From NCBI RefSeq assembly GCF_008065115.1, contig NZ_CP042913.1:3095827-3159826 (forward strand): DNA of 64,000 bases, given 5' to 3'. Position 1 is the stretch's first letter; the number at the start of each line of letters is the position of its first letter. This DNA comes from Bythopirellula goksoeyrii. Its GTDB lineage: Bacteria > Planctomycetota > Planctomycetia > Pirellulales > Lacipirellulaceae. The position numbers and the translations under genes were made by a program. The notes beneath the pieces are model-generated. The model was not told where the DNA came from, made no database searches, and saw only the letters and a program-made list of their open reading frames with translations. Positions 56,997-64,000 of the stretch are shown here, in pieces.

Positions 56997-57637
56997 TGCC
57001 AAAGTAATGCAGCGCGCAAACCTAGCACGAGCAAACCCGTGAGACTCTGCGGGCGCTGGTGCGTTCTTAGGACTTCTAGCATGCTCCATTATCTAGATGC
57101 CAGGGAGGAAATCTACAACGATTCTTGTGCCAGTTTGTGGGGGACTGGGATCTGGGGCTAAGAACTTGGATAAGTGTAAACAGTACGTAACCACTACTCT
57201 TCCCCAGCCCCCAGCCCCTGACTCCCAACCCCCTCTAAAGTCGAAAGCCAGACTTGTCAGGCCGTGCGAGCGGTGGAAAGCTCATGATTCTTTTTCGATC
57301 CTGCGCACCGCAGGTGGTCTTTTGTCCCCGCACATTTTGTCGCAAATCTTCTCTACAAAACAAAACCCCCTCTCAATCTGTCGGTCCGGTGGGCTTCAAC
57401 TCGTTGGCCGATCAAGACTTACGCAAATCACGTTGCCTCGGGGACGGTAAGGTTTTGAAAACTAAACCCCACGAATCTAGCCGCTAATTGCTCGTCCAAA
57501 TCGCCAAACTCGTTCAGCGCGCGGACCTAGCGCGAGCAAACCCGCAAGACTTTGTGGGCGATAGTGTGTTCCTATTACATATCGCACGTACCATTATCAG
57601 GATGCCTGGGAGAAATTCCACAACAATTTTTGGGCCA
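56997..57637 (-). repeat. Composite interspersed repeat, copy B
   Basis: Read on the minus strand the order matches copy A: a leader module (57637-57591, TGGCCCAAAAATTGTTGTGG to GATAATGG), a 199-base core (57470-57272) and a second leader (57132-57086). Each leader here is followed by a shared extension of about 80 bases with GGGTTTGCTCG and CTAGG, at 57497-57590 and 56997-57085. Heptamer-like tracts (GGGACTG at 57141; CCCCAG-rich at 57200-57236) are wedged between core and second leader. Remnants may reach 56790 and 56892. Confidence 0.85.
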
Positions 57638-57695
57638 AGCTGAAAACAGCCGCGCAGCGACCATTGGCTAGCCGCGAACGTTAGTGACCGGTCCA

Positions 57696-58424
57696 GTAAA
57701 AGGGGACATTCTACTTTTCGTTCGTGGTGATTCGTGCTAGAATGCTTCTATGCCAAGAACTGCCAGAGCGTCGTGCGGTGGGTATCTCTACCATGTCCTC
57801 AACCGGGGCAATGGCCGGCAAGAAGTCTTTCATAAGACTGGCGACTACTCCTCTTTCGTCGATCTGATGGTTGCGGCCAACGAGCGGTTGCCCATGCGGC
57901 TGGTCGGCTACTGCCTGATGCCCAATCACTTCCACTTATTGCTGTGGCCGTTAGAAGATGGAGACCTCAGTCGTTGGATGCAGTGGCTGATGACTTCGCA
58001 CGTACGCCGCTACCATCGCCATTACCCTGGCAGTGGGCATGTGTGGCAGGGCCGGTTCAAGGCGTTTCCCGTGCAAGACGACGAACACTTCTGGACCGTG
58101 TTGCGATATGTCGAACGGAATCCATTGCGGGCAGGCCTGGTTCGGCGTAGCCAGGACTGGGACTGGTCGAGTTTGAAGCCGATAAGCAATCCGCCGGGCT
58201 TGCTGGCGGAGGGGCCGTTGGTCAAATATCGTGGTTGGACGAATTATGTCAACGGAGTAGAAAATTAAGCGGAGCTTGCCGCCCTGCGCCAGTCGACGGT
58301 CCGGGGTGCCCCCTTTGGGGAGGAGAAATGGCGAGTTCGCACCGCCAAGTCCCTGGGGCTGGAATCCTCACTTCGGCCCCGCGGCCGACCCCGTAAGCTG
58401 AAAAAGTAGAATGTCCCCTTTTAC
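57696..58424 (+). mobile_element. REP-associated transposase unit with 23-bp inverted ends
   Basis: The sequence begins at GTAAAAGGGGACATTCTAC (57696) and ends with its exact reverse complement at 58402-58424, giving 23-base perfect arms. Between them lie one transposase gene and a GC-rich 3' stretch. No target duplication is expected for this family. Confidence 0.75.
57750..58268 (+). CDS. REP-associated tyrosine transposase (RAYT, IS200-like)
   Basis: The 172-residue protein has the Y1 transposase core: GYLYHVLNRGNGRQEVF at the start, LVGYCLMPNHFHLLLWP with the HUH-like His pair, then YHRHYPGSGHVWQGRFKAF and the YVERNPLRAGLV segment with the likely catalytic Tyr. RAYT proteins are domesticated relatives of IS200 transposases. 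Characterised members act on REP palindromes near their own genes. Here the gene is flanked by perfect 23-base inverted repeats and sits just after repeat copy B, which makes it a candidate mover of repeats in this genome; that link is inference. Confidence 0.95.
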   Translation: MPRTARASCGGYLYHVLNRGNGRQEVFHKTGDYSSFVDLMVAANERLPMRLVGYCLMPNHFHLLLWPLEDGDLSRWMQWLMTSHVRRYHRHYPGSGHVWQGRFKAFPVQDDEHFWTVLRYVERNPLRAGLVRRSQDWDWSSLKPISNPPGLLAEGPLVKYRGWTNYVNGVEN

Positions 58425-58704
58425 CTCGACCCCTTATCAATTTCCTTATCATCTTATTCTATTCGAAAAGTATCATTTCAGCCGAACGGCATGAGACTCT
58501 CATTGTAGCTGGATTCACAAGAATTCAGACGAAAAAACGAAAAGCTGGGAAATCTCCGAATTCTTGCAAATCCGGCTACGATTCGAACTGAAGAGTTCCA
58601 CTCCGGTAGAGTGGACCTACAAAGAAGTATGACGCGGTTGGTACAAGGGTTGTGCGGCGCGGACGCGTTCTGCTGCGCTGGCGCTGTGCATCGCGGCTAA
58701 CATG

Positions 58705-61700
58705 TCACTTGGCAAAATGCTTTTTGGCCAGGTCGCTCAGTCCTTTGAGATCGAGCTTGCCGGTGCCGAGGACGGGGATTTGTTCGACTTCCAGGAAGCT
58801 GTTGGTGCTGGGGAGCCAGAGATTGGGTAGGCCCAGCTTGGCCAGGTGATCGCAGATATCTTGGGGGGTGTGATCCAATTTGGTGTGGACCACGATAAGC
58901 CGTTCCCCTTTTCTTTCATCGGGGACGGCGGTCACGACAGCCTTCACTACTTCGTCTTCAGGAGTCTGCACGAGACCTTGGATGGCTTCTTCGATGTTGA
59001 TGTGGGGGACCATTTCGCCGCCGATTTTTGAGAAGCGGCTCAGCCGGCCGGTGATTTGAATGAATCCCTGCTTGTCGATTAGCGCGATGTCACCCGTCAC
59101 GTACCAGCCGTCGCGGAGGACTCCAGCCGTTTTGTCGGGATCGCCCAGATATTCCTTCATCACATTGGGGCCCTTCACCAGCAACATGCCGGGGGTCTCA
59201 ACATCGAGCGGTTCGCCCGTGTCGGGGTCGACGATCTTTGCCGATACGCCGGGAATGGGTCGACCGACTGTCCCCTCTCGACAGTCTTCCTCACGACTTT
59301 GAGAACGTTTAGGAGGGACGTTGACCGATACCAGCGGAGATAGTTCGGTTGCTCCGTAGCCTTCCACGGGGCGGACACCGAACTTGGCTTCGAATTCGTC
59401 GCAGAGAGGAACCGGAAGTTTCTCCGCACCAGCGACCACGATTTCCAGTTTCGAGAAGTCTGCTGGTTCGCACTTTCGCAGATAGGACCGTAGAAAAGTG
59501 GGGGTGGAGAGCAACACCGTGACGCCCCATTTGCCGCACAGTTTGCCGACTTGTTTCGCATCGAGCGGCGTGAAGTGATACACGCAGCGGACGTCGAGTC
59601 CTAGCACAGTCCAGAGAGTGACCATGAAGCCGAACGAATGGAAAAAGGGCAGGATCCCCAGCAACGTGTCATCGCTCCGGAGGTGGATTACTTGGTCGAT
59701 GGCCTCGACGTTGGAGCCGACATTGTGGTTGGTAAGCACTACTCCCTTGGGTTCCCCTGTGGAACCAGATGTGAAGATTACTGTCAGTTCGTCGTCACTC
59801 GTCATGCGATGCACGCCGAGGATGCGTTCCAAGACGGGCAGCGGAGTTGCATAGGCTTGCGTGACGCCGGCTAACTTATCGGCGAGAGAGACCTTGGGCT
59901 TAAAATCTTCGAGCAGCACAATCTCGGCGTCGAGCTTGAGGTCGAGCTTTTCCATGACCTTCTTGCTGGTGAGTACGTGCCGAATGCCCGCCTTGCGGAT
60001 ACAAGCGTTGAGCACATCGTTGGTGACGGTGTAATTGAGATTGGCTGATACCCGCCCCGCCAAGGTAACGGCTGCGTTGGTGATGACTGCGCCGACCGAC
60101 GGAGGCAGGAGAATTCCCACATATTTCTCATCGGACTCGATCACTTCGCGCAGCAAGAGCCTGCGTAAGATGAGAGTTCGCATCAACAGCGAGCCACCGG
60201 TCGCTTCTGCACCACTGGAATCGGCGATTTTGAACCGAAATAAACTTTTGCGACACTTGCGAAGCATCAAGCGAGGCAACACCATCATACGTTCCTTTCG
60301 TCCAGATACGGCGTCGGCTCCCAGATCCTGAACCGCTTGTCGCAACTGATGAATGTTATTGACTTTTTCGATATGTTTGCCAAACCAAACGGAAACGGGA
60401 CGAAATAGGGTTCCCGTCGATGTGCGGAATAGTCGCCCGCCACGAAAGGTAAAGATACTCCCCCATAGCTCATCGAGATAGACGGGAATGACGCGGGCCG
60501 AGGTCCCTCTGAGGATTTCCATCGTGCCGCGGCTGAAAGTTTGTAATTGCCCTGAGCGGCTGATGCCTCCTTCAGGGAAGATACACACCAATTCCCCGTT
60601 GTTGAGCGCCTCGCGGGCAGTTTCGATTGCCGAACGAGTTGCCTTGGGGGTGCGGCGAAAAATTGGAATTGCTCCCATAATCCTTGCCAACCCCCGTGCC
60701 CACCAAGTCTTGAGCAGGTCGCCGGTGATGACAAGCCGAATCGGGCGAGGTGAGACGGCAACCAAGAGCAATCCGTCGATCCAAGAGACATGATTGGGTA
60801 CCAGCAGGGCTCCTCCCGTTTCGGGCAAGTTTTCTCGTTGATGGACTCGTATCTTGTAAAAGGAATGTGTGATAAGCCACGCCAGGAAACGGATCGAGGC
60901 CTGGGGGATGATCGCCACGATGTAGATCAGGACCGGAAGGGTAACCACCCCGCATATGAGAAACACGTCTCGCGCGCTCAACTGCAGGTAGGGGCTGCCT
61001 GCTAACCAATACAACCCTGAGGTGACGAGCATACCTCCAAAGGTGAGGAAATTGCAGGCCGCCAAGATGGATCCGCGATTCTTGCGCAGGCTATATCGCT
61101 GCATATAGGCTGCCAAGGGGACATTGAACAACCCCGAAAAAGTCCCCAGTAGAAACAAGAGAAAAGCAGCGCCGATGTAGCTTATCGTCCACTGTTTACT
61201 AGGATCGTAGAGTTCCCCTTCGACGGTGTAGAGCATCACGGCACTGAAGGCCAATCCGCCAGCTCCCAGAGGAAGAATTCCCAACTCGACTCGTCCTGCT
61301 GACCACACCCCGGCAAGAATGCTTCCTAGTCCTACACCGACTATCAATGGCACGAGCAGCATGGCCACCTGAGTCTGTTTGGTTGCCCCACCCTGAAAGG
61401 CAAATTGGTCGATGTTCAATTGGGCCATCATCGCCAGCGACCAGAAGAACATGATGCCCAGTGCTACTCGGAACATCGCTGGATCCGCGGCGAGCGTGGA
61501 CACATCTCGCCATGTTTGCCTGGCGGCGTCCCAAGGAAATTTTCTCCGCGCGTTGGCTATTGGTAATCTGCGAATTAAGAGACTTGCTGCCAGGCCTGCC
61601 GCAGCAAATCCGATCATCACCAGAGCCGAGAGCCAGAGATGTTCCCTTCCTCGCTCTCCCGTCGCGGTCGTAAGCCAGTTGCCCGCAACCATACCGATTG

Positions 61701-62202
61701 TGACCGCAACCACAGTGGTCAACTCCAGGACTCCATTGGCGGAAGATATCTTCGACTCGTTAAGCATCTCGGGTATGCTGCCGAGCTTCGAGGGACCAAA
61801 AAGGGCACTTTGGGCTCCCATCGCGGTGACCACCAGGAGCATGAGAGTGACACTTCCTAAATAAACAGCCAAGACGGCCGTGATCATTATCGCAACCTCC
61901 GCCATTTTGCAGGTCACAATAACTTTTTGCTTGCTAAAACGGTCGGCCAGATACCCCGATGGAGCAGCAAGTAGCACATAAGGCAGCACGAAAGCAGCAC
62001 TCCCTGCGGCCAGAATCCATGAAACGCTTTCCGGTGCTACGTACTGTTTGCCGATGCCAATCACTAGCCAGCGAAGAATGTTGTCATTGGCGGCACCTAG
62101 AAATTGGGTAACCAACAAGCCGACAAAGCTCGCCGACAACAGGCTGCGACTGCCCCCGCCCACGGTATAATCAGAATCGCTCGAAGGCGTAGGGCTGGTC
62201 AT
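58705..62202 (-). CDS. LplT-acyltransferase-acyl-ACP synthetase fusion (Aas-like)
   Basis: The 1165-residue protein joins three parts. Residues about 1-420 are an MFS transporter like the lysophospholipid flippase LplT. Residues about 440-640 are a PlsC-type acyltransferase with NHVSWID near 470 and FPEGGISRSGQL. Residues about 680-1165 are an AMP-forming acyl-ACP synthetase with VIFTSGSTGEPKG near 812 and YVTGDIALIDKQGF. In Escherichia coli lplT and aas are separate genes that work together to take up and re-acylate lysophospholipids. The fusion suggests the same route in one polypeptide. Single-protein fusions of this order are known in other bacteria. Confidence 0.94.
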   Translation of the reverse strand: MTSPTPSSDSDYTVGGGSRSLLSASFVGLLVTQFLGAANDNILRWLVIGIGKQYVAPESVSWILAAGSAAFVLPYVLLAAPSGYLADRFSKQKVIVTCKMAEVAIMITAVLAVYLGSVTLMLLVVTAMGAQSALFGPSKLGSIPEMLNESKISSANGVLELTTVVAVTIGMVAGNWLTTATGERGREHLWLSALVMIGFAAAGLAASLLIRRLPIANARRKFPWDAARQTWRDVSTLAADPAMFRVALGIMFFWSLAMMAQLNIDQFAFQGGATKQTQVAMLLVPLIVGVGLGSILAGVWSAGRVELGILPLGAGGLAFSAVMLYTVEGELYDPSKQWTISYIGAAFLLFLLGTFSGLFNVPLAAYMQRYSLRKNRGSILAACNFLTFGGMLVTSGLYWLAGSPYLQLSARDVFLICGVVTLPVLIYIVAIIPQASIRFLAWLITHSFYKIRVHQRENLPETGGALLVPNHVSWIDGLLLVAVSPRPIRLVITGDLLKTWWARGLARIMGAIPIFRRTPKATRSAIETAREALNNGELVCIFPEGGISRSGQLQTFSRGTMEILRGTSARVIPVYLDELWGSIFTFRGGRLFRTSTGTLFRPVSVWFGKHIEKVNNIHQLRQAVQDLGADAVSGRKERMMVLPRLMLRKCRKSLFRFKIADSSGAEATGGSLLMRTLILRRLLLREVIESDEKYVGILLPPSVGAVITNAAVTLAGRVSANLNYTVTNDVLNACIRKAGIRHVLTSKKVMEKLDLKLDAEIVLLEDFKPKVSLADKLAGVTQAYATPLPVLERILGVHRMTSDDELTVIFTSGSTGEPKGVVLTNHNVGSNVEAIDQVIHLRSDDTLLGILPFFHSFGFMVTLWTVLGLDVRCVYHFTPLDAKQVGKLCGKWGVTVLLSTPTFLRSYLRKCEPADFSKLEIVVAGAEKLPVPLCDEFEAKFGVRPVEGYGATELSPLVSVNVPPKRSQSREEDCREGTVGRPIPGVSAKIVDPDTGEPLDVETPGMLLVKGPNVMKEYLGDPDKTAGVLRDGWYVTGDIALIDKQGFIQITGRLSRFSKIGGEMVPHINIEEAIQGLVQTPEDEVVKAVVTAVPDERKGERLIVVHTKLDHTPQDICDHLAKLGLPNLWLPSTNSFLEVEQIPVLGTGKLDLKGLSDLAKKHFAK

Positions 62203-62324
62203 GGAGTTTGCTGAGGTGGGCAGAGTTTAGAACAGAGGCTATTTTAGCTACATGAAGGCGATGGCACCAACCTCAGTTCCTTTGGGTTGAAGGGTCTGTA
62301 GCTTACAACATTTATCCTATCCAG

Positions 62325-62867
62325 GTGAAGTTCAGCGTGAACGCCGACAACATAATCGACTTCGTCACAGCCCTCTGGCTTGGTTTTATCGGAGCGTGCA
62401 TCGGTAGTTTCCTCAATGTCGTGGCATATCGTTTGCCGCGGGGGATGTCGGTCGTGTGGCAGCCGTCTCACTGCCCCAAATGTAATCACCCAATCCGTGC
62501 TCGTGACAATATCCCCATACTTGGTTGGCTTTGGCTTGGGGGAAAATGTCGAGATTGTAAGGCAACGATTTCACCTCGCTATGCGGTTGTGGAAGGGGTG
62601 ATGGGGCTCGTGTTTTTTACCCTAGCCTATTTTGAGCTCTTAAGAGGAAGCCCAGTATCTGAGCTTACTGGTGCCATGGATGTTGTCTGGGACCCTCAAT
62701 GGAAAGCAATTGGACTCTACGCCTATCACTGCCTCCTCGCGAGCATCCTTATGGCAATCTTGTTGATGCGAATGGATAAGTCAATTTCTCTCCGAAAATT
62801 CATCCTAGGGGCGTTCATGGTAGTTTTCCTGTGGCCATTGGCATGGTTTCTATCTCGCATAAACTAA
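62325..62867 (+). CDS. Half-length prepilin peptidase-like membrane protein
   Basis: The 180-residue protein shows the N-terminal part of the prepilin peptidase family: FIGACIGSFLNVVAYRLPRG, then CPKCNHPIRARDNIPILGWL and the second CxxC in GGKCRDCKATI, the zinc-binding pair used by the methylase-like domain. Membrane helices flank it. The protease half needs two Asp residues, one in a GxGD motif; only a single D in LMRMDKSIS is present and no GxGD is seen. The protein may lack peptidase activity or be a split remnant. It starts with GTG 62325. Confidence 0.82.
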   Translation: MKFSVNADNIIDFVTALWLGFIGACIGSFLNVVAYRLPRGMSVVWQPSHCPKCNHPIRARDNIPILGWLWLGGKCRDCKATISPRYAVVEGVMGLVFFTLAYFELLRGSPVSELTGAMDVVWDPQWKAIGLYAYHCLLASILMAILLMRMDKSISLRKFILGAFMVVFLWPLAWFLSRIN

Positions 62868-62920
62868 TATTTCGAGGACTCTTATCCATAATTCTCAATC
62901 AACAAGGTAAATTTACAGCC

Positions 62921-63676
62921 ATGACTCCCAACAACCGACGTGATTTTCTACTTTCCTCTGCTGGCCTGACTGCTGCCAGTTGTGCAGCGTTCTCTTCTAC
63001 AGCCACTGCTGCAGAGGAATCTTCGTCTGTGTCCCTTGTGCAACCTGGGTACACGATCCTCTTTCAAGGAGATTCCATTACGGATGCCGGTCGGAATAAG
63101 GAGCAGACTGATTTAGTCAATCAGCAGTCGGCTTTCGGCAATGGGTATGCCTTCCTGGCGGCTTCGCAAATGTTGGTTGGTCACGCAGAGGATAATCTTA
63201 AGTTCTACAACCGGGGTATCAGTGGAAACAAGGTTTATCAGCTTGCCGAGCGCTGGCAGACCGATTGCCTCGACCTAAAACCAAACTTGCTTAGCATCTT
63301 GATCGGTGTCAATGACATCTGGCACAAGCTAAATGGCCAGTACGACGGTACGGTCGAAGTCTACGAAAAGGACTACAACGCTTTGCTCGCCCGAACCAAG
63401 GAGGCGTTGCCCGATGTCAAGCTGGTCGTCTGCGAGCCTTTTGTGCTCAAGTGTGGCGCAGTGACCGACGCATGGTTCCCAGAGTTCGACGAATATCGTG
63501 CTGCTGCTCGACGAGTTTCAGATGAAGCGGGTGCTCGGTTTGTGCCGTTTCAGGCGATGTTCGACCGTGCCGTGGAGTATGCTCCACCAGAGTACTGGGC
63601 AGCGGATGGTGTTCATCCGACTCCGTTTGGTGCATCGCTGATGGCTTACACGTGGCTGCAGAGTGTCGTGGGGTGA
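62921..63676 (+). CDS. SGNH/GDSL hydrolase exported by the Tat route
   Basis: The 251-residue protein begins MTPNNRRDFLLSSAGLTAAS, a twin-arginine signal. The SGNH blocks follow: ILFQGDSITDAGR (nucleophilic Ser), FYNRGISGNKVYQL (Gly), LIGVNDIWHK (Asn) and AADGVHPTPFGA (Asp and His). Members are esterases or lipases, often acting on acylated sugars in this lineage. The frame opens at 62831, inside the preceding gene, but the Tat signal decides for 62921. It starts 53 bases after the prepilin-type gene and may be cotranscribed. Confidence 0.93.
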   Translation: MTPNNRRDFLLSSAGLTAASCAAFSSTATAAEESSSVSLVQPGYTILFQGDSITDAGRNKEQTDLVNQQSAFGNGYAFLAASQMLVGHAEDNLKFYNRGISGNKVYQLAERWQTDCLDLKPNLLSILIGVNDIWHKLNGQYDGTVEVYEKDYNALLARTKEALPDVKLVVCEPFVLKCGAVTDAWFPEFDEYRAAARRVSDEAGARFVPFQAMFDRAVEYAPPEYWAADGVHPTPFGASLMAYTWLQSVVG

Positions 63677-63759
63677 GTAGCTGAGGCTACGCGAGAACAT
63701 AGAAACCTGACCTTGGAGCCGATGGCTATCAACGTAGTGTTTACTCAACAGATTCAATC

Positions 63760-64000
63760 TTACGCCAGGGCGTCGAGGACCAGATCACCGATTTCGCTGG
63801 TCGTGTAACCCATTTTGCCGGCGGATTGGCTCTTCATTTTAGTGTCGGTGACGTACATGATCGCGCTCATCACACGTTCCGCTGCTGCAGATTGCCCCAG
63901 TTGTTCGAGCATCATACTTACCGCATTGATGGTGGCGATTGGGTTGATCTTACCCGTGCCGGTGTATTTGGGGGCACTCCCACCCATGGGTTCGAACATG
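63760..64000 (-). CDS. Isocitrate/isopropylmalate dehydrogenase family protein, C-terminal part
   Basis: Only the last 80 or so codons are inside the window; the gene enters from the right edge. The visible part reads MFEPMGGSAPKYTGTGKINP and then TINAVSMMLEQLGQSAAAER, the C-terminal NAD-binding and dimer region of the LeuB/isocitrate dehydrogenase family. The ending, SAGKMGYTTSEIGDLVL, fits the planctomycete-type member often annotated as 3-isopropylmalate dehydrogenase. Leucine synthesis is the likely role, but isocitrate or tartrate-type substrates are not excluded. Confidence 0.85.
   Translation of the reverse strand, partial: MFEPMGGSAPKYTGTGKINPIATINAVSMMLEQLGQSAAAERVMSAIMYVTDTKMKSQSAGKMGYTTSEIGDLVLDALA

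Overview
The window comes from a bacterial chromosome, most likely a planctomycete of the Pirellulales type. The signs are a PEP-CTERM protein, a long eukaryote-like isoleucyl-tRNA synthetase, an Asp-rich HemB active site, a Ser/Thr kinase with a transmembrane anchor, many secreted proteins without close functional families, loosely packed housekeeping genes on both strands and wide repeat-filled gaps. The taxon is inferred from gene content, not from a marker comparison. Base composition looks even, with no obvious prophage or genomic island.

Layout. 0.1-6.1 kb: a small acidic protein, then a tight cluster of ileS, purN, a class II aldolase and an LmbE/BshB1-like deacetylase. 6.1-8.6 kb (minus): mscL, an RluD-type pseudouridine synthase and a membrane TPR-like protein. 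8.8-12.4 kb: a UvrD/Rep helicase facing a YifB/ComM ATPase. 12.6-19.9 kb: a planctomycete-style hypothetical, a lipoprotein, a nuclease, an HNH protein, a protein remotely like BshC, a glycosyltransferase and a Nif3 protein. 20-27.5 kb: a large secreted protein, a TIM-barrel isomerase, repeat cluster A and a three-gene sugar ABC importer lacking its ATPase. 27.5-36.2 kb: an overlooked 29-residue basic protein, a Pro/Ser-rich anchored protein, a 7Fe-type ferredoxin, a sigma factor, a GNAT enzyme, hemB, a TauE permease, an aldo/keto reductase and a PEP-CTERM protein. 36.8-50 kb: a frameshifted ROK kinase, lepA, a broken TfoX gene, tRNA-Leu(UAG), a DUF971 protein, an M28 peptidase, mnmE, yidC with an inserted PDZ domain, a phosphoesterase, tsaB and hemL. 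50-56.6 kb: secreted and signalling proteins. 56.6-58.4 kb: a heptamer tandem block, repeat cluster B and a REP-associated transposase with perfect 23-bp inverted ends. 58.7-64 kb: a three-domain LplT-acyltransferase-Aas fusion, a half prepilin peptidase, a Tat-exported SGNH hydrolase and the end of a LeuB-like dehydrogenase.

Genes that work together: yidC and mnmE keep an old bacterial synteny. hemB and hemL serve tetrapyrrole synthesis but lie apart. The two permeases and the binding protein form one importer. The BshB1-like and BshC-like proteins might serve a bacillithiol-like thiol pathway, but this is speculative.

The most interesting content is repetitive. A composite interspersed repeat of about 490-570 bp has the same module order in two places 33 kb apart, the second beside a REP-associated transposase. 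Heptanucleotide repeats of the kind described in filamentous cyanobacteria occur in gaps and, in frame, inside ileS.
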